The position numbers and the translations under genes were made by a program. The notes below the pieces were generated by a model that did no database searches, had not been told where the DNA came from, and saw nothing but the letters and a program-made list of their open reading frames with translations. DNA of 64,000 bases from Pseudarthrobacter sp. NIBRBAC000502770 (GTDB lineage Bacteria; Actinomycetota; Actinomycetes; Actinomycetales; Micrococcaceae), in NCBI RefSeq assembly GCF_006517815.1, contig NZ_CP041198.1, positions 4,092,001 to 4,156,000 on the forward strand, written 5' to 3'. The first letter of the stretch is position 1. Each line of letters begins with the position of its first letter. Below, piece by piece: positions 43,774 through 51,562 of the stretch.

Positions 43774-45336
43774 ATGGACAACAACGGAGTTGGCTCCTGG
43801 CTGCAGCGCCGCCGCCGCAAGTCGGGCGCCAAGACGGCCCTGCTGTCAGCAGCGGGCACCCTGAGCTACGAAGAGCTCGCCGAACGGACGGACCGCCTGG
43901 CCAACGCGCTCCGCGACCGCGGAGTGGCCAAGGGGGACCGGGTGGCCTACCTGGGGGAGAACCACCCTTCGTTCGTGGAAACGTTCTTCGCCTGCGGCCT
44001 CCTCGGCGCCATCTTCGTCCCGCTCAACACCCGGCTGGCACCGCCGGAGCTGCAGTTCCAGCTCCAGGATTCCGGAGCCCGGCTCCTGGTCAACGCCGGC
44101 GCCCTGGAGGCCTCCGCCTCCGCTGCCGTGCAAGGAACGGCGGTAACCCACCGCATGGTCGTAACGGCCGACGGCGGGGCGGAACCTTCCGCCGCCACGT
44201 CACCGGCCGCCGTCGAACATTCTGCAGTGGTTGTGTCTTACGGGGAGGCGCTGCAGGGGGCAGCCGGCGAACCCATCGACGTGCCGGTGGGCCACGACGA
44301 CGGCGCCATGATCCTGTACACCTCCGGCACCACGGGCAAACCCAAAGGCGCCTTACTGACGCACGGGAACATCACGTGGAACTGCATCAACACCATCGTG
44401 GACATGGACTTGAACCGCAACGACGTGGCGCTGATGATTTCGCCGCTGTTCCACGTGGCGTCCCTGGACATGGGGCTGCTGCCGATGCTCCTCAAGGGGG
44501 CCACCGTGGTCCTTGAGGCGAAGTTCGATCCCGCCCGGGTCCTGGAACTCATCCGGAAACACAAGGTGACCACCCTCAACGGAGTGCCCACCACGTTCCA
44601 GCTGCTCTGCGAAGATCCGGGCTGGGCGGCGGCCGACCTCAGCTCCCTGGACAAGCTGACCTGCGGTGGCTCAGCGATTCCCCGCCGGGTCCTGGACGCG
44701 TACGAGGACCGCGGCATCGGTTTCACCAGCTGCTACGGCATGACCGAAACAGCCCCCGGCGTCACCATGCTCCCCGTGGACCGGTCGCGGGAAAAGGCGG
44801 GTTCGGCCGGACTGCCGCACTTCTTCACCGACGTCCGGATCGCCGATCCCATGGGCGGCACGGTGGAACCGGGCGAGGTGGGGGAAATCCAGATCTCCGG
44901 ACCCAACGTCATCAAGGAGTACTGGAACCGGCCGGAGGCCACAGCCGCCAGCTATGCGGACGGCGCCTGGTTCCGCTCGGGCGACATGGGCTACCGCGAC
45001 CAGGAAGGCTTCCTGTTCGTCTCTGACCGGCTCAAGGACATGATCATTTCCGGCGGGGAGAACATCTACCCGGCGGAGGTGGAGGCGGTCATCTCCGAGC
45101 ACAGCGCTGTGGGCAGCGTCGCCGTCATCGGCGTCCCGGATGACAAATGGGGCGAGGTCCCCCAAGCGATCGTGACGCTGCGGGAGGGGGAATCGCTGAC
45201 TGCGGAGCAGCTGCGCAGCTTCCTCGACGGCAGGCTTGCCCGCTACAAGATCCCCAAGTCAATGGTGGTGGTGGAGGAGATGCCGCGTACCGCCAGCGGC
45301 AAGATCCGAAAGATGGAGCTCCGGAAACAGCTCTAA
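43774..45336 (+). CDS. Acyl-CoA synthetase/AMP ligase (CouL-like)
   Basis: A 520-residue ANL-superfamily ligase with the P-loop YTSGTTGKPKGA, the SCYGMTETAP acyl/AMP motif, SDRLKDMIISGGENIYP hinge and C-terminal PRTASGKIRK with the catalytic Lys. TAGGAGA lies 5 bp before the ATG. It would activate the imported hydroxycinnamate or similar acid to its CoA thioester, the first step before the MaoC/SDR/amidohydrolase steps. Confidence 0.9.
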   Translation: MDNNGVGSWLQRRRRKSGAKTALLSAAGTLSYEELAERTDRLANALRDRGVAKGDRVAYLGENHPSFVETFFACGLLGAIFVPLNTRLAPPELQFQLQDSGARLLVNAGALEASASAAVQGTAVTHRMVVTADGGAEPSAATSPAAVEHSAVVVSYGEALQGAAGEPIDVPVGHDDGAMILYTSGTTGKPKGALLTHGNITWNCINTIVDMDLNRNDVALMISPLFHVASLDMGLLPMLLKGATVVLEAKFDPARVLELIRKHKVTTLNGVPTTFQLLCEDPGWAAADLSSLDKLTCGGSAIPRRVLDAYEDRGIGFTSCYGMTETAPGVTMLPVDRSREKAGSAGLPHFFTDVRIADPMGGTVEPGEVGEIQISGPNVIKEYWNRPEATAASYADGAWFRSGDMGYRDQEGFLFVSDRLKDMIISGGENIYPAEVEAVISEHSAVGSVAVIGVPDDKWGEVPQAIVTLREGESLTAEQLRSFLDGRLARYKIPKSMVVVEEMPRTASGKIRKMELRKQL

Positions 45337-45364
45337 GGGCGGAACCCCCTCCGGGACTGCCGCC

Positions 45365-45418
45365 GGTATGGTTCCGCCGTTGTTACCGTTCACGGTCATC
45401 AATTGGCGGAACCATACC
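45365..45418. repeat. 14-bp perfect inverted repeat before the BASS gene
   Basis: GGTATGGTTCCGCC (45365-45378) and its exact complement (45405-45418) flank 26 bp. An inner ACCGT/ACGGT pair could extend the structure. No T-run follows, so an operator pair or mRNA structure is more likely than a terminator. Confidence 0.8.
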
Positions 45419-45439
45419 AGCCGGTGCCACCATGATTGG

Positions 45440-46435
45440 ATGCTTGAGGCAACTAAACCCCAGAATTCGGACGGGATACCCGTCAACCCCGCGCTCGAAG
45501 CGGAAAGCAAAATCGCCCGCATCGCGGTGACAGTGTTCCCCATCCTGGTGGTTGTCGCAGGCATTCTCGGGTTCCTGCTCCCCGGCCTTTTCAAGCCCAT
45601 GGCCCCCAGCGTGCCCTACCTGCTCGGCATCATCATGTTCTGCATGGGCCTGACCCTGACTCCGCCGGACTTCGCCGCGGTAGCCAAGCGGCCGTGGGCC
45701 GTGGCCCTGGGGATCGTGGCGCACTACGTCATCATGCCCGGCGCCGGCTGGCTGATCGCAGGCGCCCTCAACCTTCCGCCCGAACTGGCAGTCGGCGTGA
45801 TCCTGGTGGGCTGCGCCCCCTCCGGCACAGCCTCGAACGTCATGGCCTTCCTGGCCAAGGGCGATGTTGCCCTCTCCGTGGCGGTGGCCTCGGTCTCCAC
45901 CCTGATCGCCCCGATCGTCACCCCGCTGCTGGTCCTGTTCCTGGCCGGCTCCTACCTGCAGATCGACGCCGCCGGCATGGTCCTGGACATCGTCAAGACC
46001 GTGCTGCTGCCGGTGGTCGCCGGCCTCCTCGCCCGGGTCTTCCTCAAGAAGCTCGTCGCCAAGGTGCTGCCCGCGCTGCCGTGGGCGTCCGCCGTCGTAA
46101 TTTCCCTGATCGTGGCCATCGTGGTGGCCGGCAGCGCCAACAAGATCATCGACGCCGGGGCCATCGTGTTCCTTGCCGTGGTGCTGCACAACGGCTTCGG
46201 GCTGGGCCTTGGGTACCTGGCCGGCAAGCTGGGCCGCCTGGATGACAAGGCCCGCCGCGCCCTCGCCTTCGAAGTGGGCATGCAGAACTCCGGCCTGGCG
46301 GCGACGCTCGCCACCGCGCACTTCACCCCGCTGGCTGCACTGCCGTCCGCGGTCTTCTCGCTCTGGCACAACATCTCCGGTGCCATCGTGGCCGCCTGGC
46401 TCGCCCGGCGGCCGCTGCAGGACACGCAGGCCTAA
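45440..46435 (+). CDS. Bile-acid:sodium symporter (BASS) family transporter
   Basis: A 331-residue membrane protein with 9-10 spans. VGCAPSGTASNVMAFLAKGDVALSVAVA is the substrate/Na+ crossover region of the BASS fold, and a second GMQNSGLAATLA crossover follows. The ATG at 45440 lies just after the inverted repeat; an in-frame ATG at 45368 would place the repeat inside the gene and is less likely. It would use Na+ to import an organic anion and may be a second aromatic-acid or keto-acid carrier. Confidence 0.87.
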   Translation: MLEATKPQNSDGIPVNPALEAESKIARIAVTVFPILVVVAGILGFLLPGLFKPMAPSVPYLLGIIMFCMGLTLTPPDFAAVAKRPWAVALGIVAHYVIMPGAGWLIAGALNLPPELAVGVILVGCAPSGTASNVMAFLAKGDVALSVAVASVSTLIAPIVTPLLVLFLAGSYLQIDAAGMVLDIVKTVLLPVVAGLLARVFLKKLVAKVLPALPWASAVVISLIVAIVVAGSANKIIDAGAIVFLAVVLHNGFGLGLGYLAGKLGRLDDKARRALAFEVGMQNSGLAATLATAHFTPLAALPSAVFSLWHNISGAIVAAWLARRPLQDTQA

Positions 46436-46479
46436 GGGGCGCGTTTCCGGCCCGCCATTCCGGGTACAGGATCCGGTAG

Positions 46480-46504
46480 GGACAGCGCTGTTTCGACGCT
46501 GTCC
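46480..46504 (+). other. Hairpin before the molybdopterin oxidoreductase gene
   Basis: GGACAGCG-N9-CGCTGTCC lies 26 bp before the start codon. It is a simple stem, not a recognisable Moco riboswitch. Confidence 0.4.
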
Positions 46505-46530
46505 GCCAGTTCCCGTAAGGAGATGGACAG

Positions 46531-49014
46531 ATGGCTCGGATCGACCGGATAGCTGAACCATGGGGGACACGGACACCGTACGGCAGCGGCGGTGACTGGC
46601 CCGTCAGGGTGGACACCCACCTGGCCGAAGGAGTGGCTCCGGAGGACGTGGACCGGTGGGTCCAGACGGCCTCGCTCCTGCACTCCAACGGCGACGCCAT
46701 GGACATCGCGGTCAAGGACAACAGAATCGTTGGCGTGCGGGGACGGGCCGTAGACCGCGTCAATCACGGCCGGCTGGGCCCCAAGGACCTGTACGGCTGG
46801 CAGGCGAACGCGTCCCCGGACCGGCTCACCAAACCCCTCATCCGCGAGGGCGGGAAGCTGGTGGAAACAGACTGGGACACCGCCATGCAGCGCGTCGTGG
46901 ACAAGTCCAAGGCGCTGCTGGCGGAGCAGGGCCCCAGCGCCCTCGGCTTCTACACCACCGGCCAGCTCTTCTCCGAGGAGTACTACACCCTGGGCACGCT
47001 GGCGCACGGCGGCATCGGCACCAACCACGTGGACGGCAACACCCGGCTGTGCACGGCGACGGCGGGGGAGGCGCTGAAGGAATCCTTCGGCTGCGACGGG
47101 CAGCCCGGCTCCTACACGGACGTGGACCACGCCGATGTCATCGCCCTGTACGGGCACAACGTGGCCGAAACCCAGACCGTCCTCTGGACCCGGATGCTCG
47201 ACCGGCTGGCCGGCGCCAACCCGCCCAAGATCATCTGCGTGGACCCGCGCATGACGCCCGTGGCCAGGGCCGCCACCGTGCACCTGGCGCCGCGGCCAGG
47301 CACCAACGTGGCCCTGATGAACGGCATCCTGCACGAGATCATCACCAACGGCTGGGTGGACCGGGAGTACATCCAGGCGCACACCGTGGGGTACTCCGAA
47401 CTCGAAAATGAGGTTAAGAACTACCCGCCGGCACTCGTGGCGGAAATCTGCGGTGTCCCGGAAGAGCAGATCACCGAGGCGGCCGGCATCATCGGCCACG
47501 CGGAGCGGCTGCTGTCCACGGTGCTGCAGGGCTTCTACCAGTCCAACCAGGCCACCGCAGCAGCGGTCCAGGTCAACAACGTCAACATCATTCGCGGAAT
47601 GCTCGGCAGGCCCGGTTGCGGCATCCTGCAAATGAACGGCCAGCCCACTGCCGAAAACACCCGCGAATGCGGGGCCGACGGCGACCTTGCCGCCTTCCGG
47701 AACTGGTCCAACGACGCGCACATCCAGGACCTGGCCCGGGTCTGGAACGTCGATCCCATGTCCATCCCGCATTACTCCCCGCCCACGCACGTTATGCAGA
47801 TGATGCGGTACGCGGAGGACGGTTCCATCCGGATGCTGTGGGTCAGCGGGACCAACCCTGCCGTCTCGCTGCCCGAGCTGGCACGCATCCGCGGCATCCT
47901 GGAACAGGACCGCCTGTTCCTGGTGGTGCAGGATATCTTCCTCTCCGAGACGGCCCAGCTGGCCGACGTCGTCCTTCCCGCCGCCACCTGGGGCGAAAAG
48001 ACCGGGACCTTCACCAACGTGGACCGCACCGTCCACCTCTCCGAGAAAGCCGTTGACCCGCCGGGCGAGGCCCGGCCGGACCTGGAGATCTTCATCGACT
48101 ACGCCCACCGCATGGGCCTGCAGGACAAGGACGGGCAGCCGCTGATCAAGTGGCACGACCCCGAATCGGCCTTCGAAGCCTGGAAGGAATGCACCCGCGG
48201 CAGGCCCTGCGACTACACCGGCATCACCTACGACAAACTGCGCGGCGGCTCAGGCATCCAGTGGCCCTGCAACGAGGAGAACCCGGACGGTACGGAACGC
48301 ATCTACGCTGACGGGAAGTTCTGGGCGCACCCCGGGTACTGCGAAACCTACGGCCGCGACCTCATCACCGGTGCGCCAGTGGAACCCACGGAGTACAAGG
48401 CCCTGAACCCCGAGGGCAAGGCCATCATCAAGGCCGCCGAATACATGCCGCCGCACGAGCTGCCCAGCCAGGACTTCCCGCTCCAGCTCATCACCGGCCG
48501 CACGCTCTACCAGTTCCACACCCGCACCAAGACCGGGCGGGCACCTGAGCTGCAGGCTGCCGCGCCCGACGTGTGGGTTGAGTTGTCAGCAGACGACGCC
48601 GGCGCGTACGGGATTGCCGAAGGCGACCTTGCGGAGGTGGAGACACCGCGCGGGTCCGTCCGTGCCAAGGTGCGGATCAGCGGCATCCGCAACGGCGTCC
48701 TCTTCCTGCCCTTCCATTACGGCTACTGGGACACCGATGGCGGACACCAGCCGGACGGGGCCGGCAGGGCTGCGAACGAACTGACCATCACCGACTGGGA
48801 CGCGGCGTCCAAGCAGCCCATCTTCAAAACGGCGGCCGCCCGCATCACCCGCGTTTCCGGCGGCGACGGACCCGCTCCGGCGCCCACCACCACGGCATCG
48901 GCACCTGCCGGGTACTTCCCGGAAGACGCCAGGACCAAGGGCATACCCACCGCTTTGGCGGACGAGGCCACCGAAACTGGCGAGGCCACCGAAACGGCAG
49001 GAGGGGCACGATGA
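46531..49014 (+). CDS. Molybdopterin oxidoreductase, FeS-cluster ligands replaced
   Basis: An 827-residue protein of the molybdopterin oxidoreductase (NasA/formate dehydrogenase-like) family. The body has DGNTRLCTATAGEA with Cys173 as the expected Mo ligand, WVSGTNPAVSLPE and LADVVLPAATWGEK, and the C-terminal dinucleotide-binding beta barrel (LITGRTLYQFHTRT, FLPFHYGYW). At the N-terminus, where relatives have CxxCxxxC and later GRLCPKG, this protein has Ser48, His51, Asp55 and Gly83. No [4Fe-4S] cluster is therefore expected at the usual place. No accessory Fe-S subunit is encoded nearby. It overlaps the next gene by ATGA. Confidence 0.88.
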   Translation: MARIDRIAEPWGTRTPYGSGGDWPVRVDTHLAEGVAPEDVDRWVQTASLLHSNGDAMDIAVKDNRIVGVRGRAVDRVNHGRLGPKDLYGWQANASPDRLTKPLIREGGKLVETDWDTAMQRVVDKSKALLAEQGPSALGFYTTGQLFSEEYYTLGTLAHGGIGTNHVDGNTRLCTATAGEALKESFGCDGQPGSYTDVDHADVIALYGHNVAETQTVLWTRMLDRLAGANPPKIICVDPRMTPVARAATVHLAPRPGTNVALMNGILHEIITNGWVDREYIQAHTVGYSELENEVKNYPPALVAEICGVPEEQITEAAGIIGHAERLLSTVLQGFYQSNQATAAAVQVNNVNIIRGMLGRPGCGILQMNGQPTAENTRECGADGDLAAFRNWSNDAHIQDLARVWNVDPMSIPHYSPPTHVMQMMRYAEDGSIRMLWVSGTNPAVSLPELARIRGILEQDRLFLVVQDIFLSETAQLADVVLPAATWGEKTGTFTNVDRTVHLSEKAVDPPGEARPDLEIFIDYAHRMGLQDKDGQPLIKWHDPESAFEAWKECTRGRPCDYTGITYDKLRGGSGIQWPCNEENPDGTERIYADGKFWAHPGYCETYGRDLITGAPVEPTEYKALNPEGKAIIKAAEYMPPHELPSQDFPLQLITGRTLYQFHTRTKTGRAPELQAAAPDVWVELSADDAGAYGIAEGDLAEVETPRGSVRAKVRISGIRNGVLFLPFHYGYWDTDGGHQPDGAGRAANELTITDWDAASKQPIFKTAAARITRVSGGDGPAPAPTTTASAPAGYFPEDARTKGIPTALADEATETGEATETAGGAR

Positions 49015-49493
49015 AATTCGGGCTGGTACTGGAGGAAATGCACCGCTCCGAGAACGACCTGGCGCACCACCTGCTGGTCATCTCCGAGCGGCACAAGGTA
49101 GACCACGAGATCCACCACCTGGCCCGGGACCTGGCACGCTGGTCGCAGCAGCACGTCCGGGACATCGCGGACATCGCCAAAAACTACGGCCAAAACCTGG
49201 ACCCGGAGCCCCGCGGCGAGGCAGGGCTAATGGAAACCATCAGGGAAAAGGGCAGCGAGATGGTGGGCAGGCGCCCCGAAACCGGGATGCTGCTGCTGCG
49301 CGACCTCCGCGAGCTCTACCTGAAGGCCTGCGGGGTGTCAGCCGACTGGGAACTGCTGGCCCAGGCCGCCCAGGGGATGAAGGACAAGAACCTGCTGGCC
49401 CTGGCACAGAAGTGCCACCCGCAGACCATCCGCCAGATGAAATGGGCCAACGGCAAACTGAAGGAATCCGCCACGCAGGTCCTGGTCAGCTAA
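49011..49493 (+). CDS. Helical His-rich protein coupled to the molybdoenzyme gene
   Basis: A 160-residue all-helical protein with several His and Glu in helix one and two (RSENDLAHHLLVISERHKVDHEIHHLARDLARWSQQH), a pattern like ferritin-like or hemerythrin-like metal sites, and a second helical half. It starts inside the stop of the molybdopterin gene, so it is probably a partner or maturation factor. No named family was recognised. Confidence 0.75.
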   Translation: MKFGLVLEEMHRSENDLAHHLLVISERHKVDHEIHHLARDLARWSQQHVRDIADIAKNYGQNLDPEPRGEAGLMETIREKGSEMVGRRPETGMLLLRDLRELYLKACGVSADWELLAQAAQGMKDKNLLALAQKCHPQTIRQMKWANGKLKESATQVLVS

Positions 49494-49588
49494 GCGCCAG
49501 CTGCGGGAACCCTCAGCAGCTCCCGGGCCGCCTGCCCGTGCAACCGCCGGCGCACCCGGATCTTCCCAGCGCCCTGTTCCGGGCGAAC

Positions 49589-49609
49589 CAGTTTCAATCA
49601 GTGAAACTG
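49589..49609. promoter_or_regulatory. Putative IclR-type operator, site 4
   Basis: A perfect inverted repeat CAGTTTCA-N5-TGAAACTG about 130 bp before the alpha/beta hydrolase gene that begins the aromatic operon. It is the most symmetrical of the five copies. Confidence 0.7.
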
Positions 49610-49740
49610 CCAGCGCGTGCATCCCTGCCCATGCCACAGAGTTGAATCCATGGATGCGGGTCCCGTTGCGGGCCCGCCCAGCCCATTCAGCAGTCCGGCC
49701 AACACAGCACAGAAACGGCGCGCCACACATGGAGTCAACG

Positions 49741-50622
49741 ATGACGGGACGGCAGATCCTCAAGGGGATCGAGTTTGCCCGGCCACAGAACGCGGAGCCG
49801 CTGCTGCTGGACCTCTACCTTCCCACAGGAGAAACGCACCCGGGCGGCCGGCCGGCGGTGGTCCACTTCCACGGCGGCGGTTGGCGGACGGGGGAGCGGT
49901 CTTCGCTGGGCCCCGCTGTTGACGGTTTAGGGCTCAGCCCCATCGGGCAGCTGGCAGATGCCGGGTTCGTGGTGGCCTCTGCCGACTATCGCCTCAGCAC
50001 GGGTGCCACGTTTCCTGCCCAGCTGGAGGACGCCAAGGCGGCCGTCCGCTGGCTCCGCAGCCACGCGGCCGAATACGGCGTGGACCCACACCGCATCTAC
50101 GCCTGGGGAGACTCGGCCGGCGGCCACCTCGCCGCCCTCGTGGGCCTGACCGCGGGGGCCCCGGACTTTCCAGGCCGGGGCGGCAACGACGGGCCGGACG
50201 GTGACGACTCAGTTGCCGGCGTCGTGGCCTGGTACCCGCCCACTGACCTGCTCCGGATGGGGGGACAGGCACGGCCGGACGCCGTAGCCCGGGCGGATGA
50301 CCCCGGTTCCCGCGAAGCACTGCTGATCGGCGCGCAGCCCGCCGACGCCCCGGACAAGGCCAGGGCCGCAAGCCCCCTCGGCTACGTCCACGCAGGCGCC
50401 CCGCCCTTCCTCCTCATCCATGGAACGGCGGACCGCTTCGTCCCCGTGGAGCAGTCCACCTCGCTGGCCGCGGCGCTCGAAGGCGCGGGCAACGCCGTCG
50501 AACTCCTCCTGCTGGATGGTGCGGACCACATGTGGGCCAGCCCGGACGGCAACAGCGGCGCCGCGGAACGGGCCATTGCCGCCACCATCGATTTCCTCCG
50601 CCGCCAGTCGGAACAGCACTGA
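49741..50622 (+). CDS. Alpha/beta hydrolase (esterase)
   Basis: A 293-residue hydrolase with VHFHGGGW (oxyanion hole), AWGDSAGGHLAALVG (nucleophile Ser), a LLIHGTADRFVP strand with the catalytic Asp and GADHMWA with the catalytic His. GGAG six bases before the ATG at 49741 sets the start; an in-frame ATG at 49729 is rejected. It heads a four-gene aromatic operon. Hydrolysis of an aryl ester, for example the depside formed by quercetin cleavage, is an inferred role. Confidence 0.85.
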   Translation: MTGRQILKGIEFARPQNAEPLLLDLYLPTGETHPGGRPAVVHFHGGGWRTGERSSLGPAVDGLGLSPIGQLADAGFVVASADYRLSTGATFPAQLEDAKAAVRWLRSHAAEYGVDPHRIYAWGDSAGGHLAALVGLTAGAPDFPGRGGNDGPDGDDSVAGVVAWYPPTDLLRMGGQARPDAVARADDPGSREALLIGAQPADAPDKARAASPLGYVHAGAPPFLLIHGTADRFVPVEQSTSLAAALEGAGNAVELLLLDGADHMWASPDGNSGAAERAIAATIDFLRRQSEQH

Positions 50623-50680
50623 TTTCCCACCACCATGCGGGGGCAATACGCGCACCCCGGACCAGACCGAAAGGCCTCCC

Positions 50681-51562
50681 ATGCAGTTCATCGGCATCAC
50701 CCACCACGGCGGACCCTGGGCAGCGGCGCTGGCCGGCTCCCGCGTCCTCCCGCTCACATCGGTCGACGAATTCTGGGCCGACGCCGAGGGCTGGCAGGAC
50801 AAGGCCGCAGCCCTGGTTGCCGGCGCTGCACATGCTGGAGCCTCCGACGACGACGGCTGGCTGGAGCGCGGCAGCGTCACCGAAGTCCCGCTGGTCCCGG
50901 CCTCCGCGCGGGTGATCTGCGTCGGGCTGAACTACAAGGCGCATGTGGCCGAGGGCAGCTTCAAGGACCAGGAACTTCCGCCGTACCCCACGCTGTTTGC
51001 CCGTTGGACGGCCTCCCTGTCCGTGGGCAACGTCCCGGTCCCGGTCCCGGCGGGCGAGGCAGGGCTGGACTGGGAAGGCGAAGTGGCCGCCTACATCGGC
51101 CGCCGCGTGGAGTCCGCCGGCGAGGACACCGCTGCCGATGCCGTCTTTGGCTACTCCACGTTCAACGACATCACCTCCCGCAGGGCCCAGAAGCTCACGT
51201 CGCAGTGGACCCTGGGCAAGAACGGCGATTTCAGCGGCCCCCTGGGTCCCGTGGTGAGCCGCGACGAGGTGGGCGACCTGCGCAACGGGCTCCAGGTCCG
51301 CACCCGCGTCAATGGGATCGAAGCCCAGAACGGAAACACCCGGGACATGATCTTCTCCGTCCCGGCCATCATCTCGCTCATCAGCGAAACCTTCACCCTG
51401 CACCCGGGCGACGTCATCGCCACGGGCACCCCCGAAGGCGTGGGCTACGCCCGTACCCCGCAGTGGCTCCTCCAGCCCGGCGACACCGTGGAAGTGGAGA
51501 TCGAGAAGCTCGGCACCCTGACCACGCCGGTGGGCGACATCTCCCTGCGGAGCCGTGCCTGA
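50681..51562 (+). CDS. Fumarylacetoacetate hydrolase-family protein
   Basis: A 293-residue FAH-fold protein. ICVGLNYKAHVAE is the family start of the catalytic domain, DWEGEVAAYIG provides the metal-binding Glu pair, GYSTFNDITSR follows, and the end has GDVIATGTPEGVGYAR. Family members cleave C-C bonds of acylpyruvates or decarboxylate oxo-acids after aromatic ring opening. The next gene overlaps as TGATG. Confidence 0.88.
   Translation: MQFIGITHHGGPWAAALAGSRVLPLTSVDEFWADAEGWQDKAAALVAGAAHAGASDDDGWLERGSVTEVPLVPASARVICVGLNYKAHVAEGSFKDQELPPYPTLFARWTASLSVGNVPVPVPAGEAGLDWEGEVAAYIGRRVESAGEDTAADAVFGYSTFNDITSRRAQKLTSQWTLGKNGDFSGPLGPVVSRDEVGDLRNGLQVRTRVNGIEAQNGNTRDMIFSVPAIISLISETFTLHPGDVIATGTPEGVGYARTPQWLLQPGDTVEVEIEKLGTLTTPVGDISLRSRA

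Noticed and set aside
46436..46530. Possible molybdenum-cofactor riboswitch before the molybdopterin gene
   Set aside because: Only one simple 8-bp stem is present; the multi-helix Moco structure is not seen.
46432..48156. 574-codon minus-strand frame opposite the molybdopterin gene
   Set aside because: Shadow of a strongly conserved gene; no start signal or recognisable motif.
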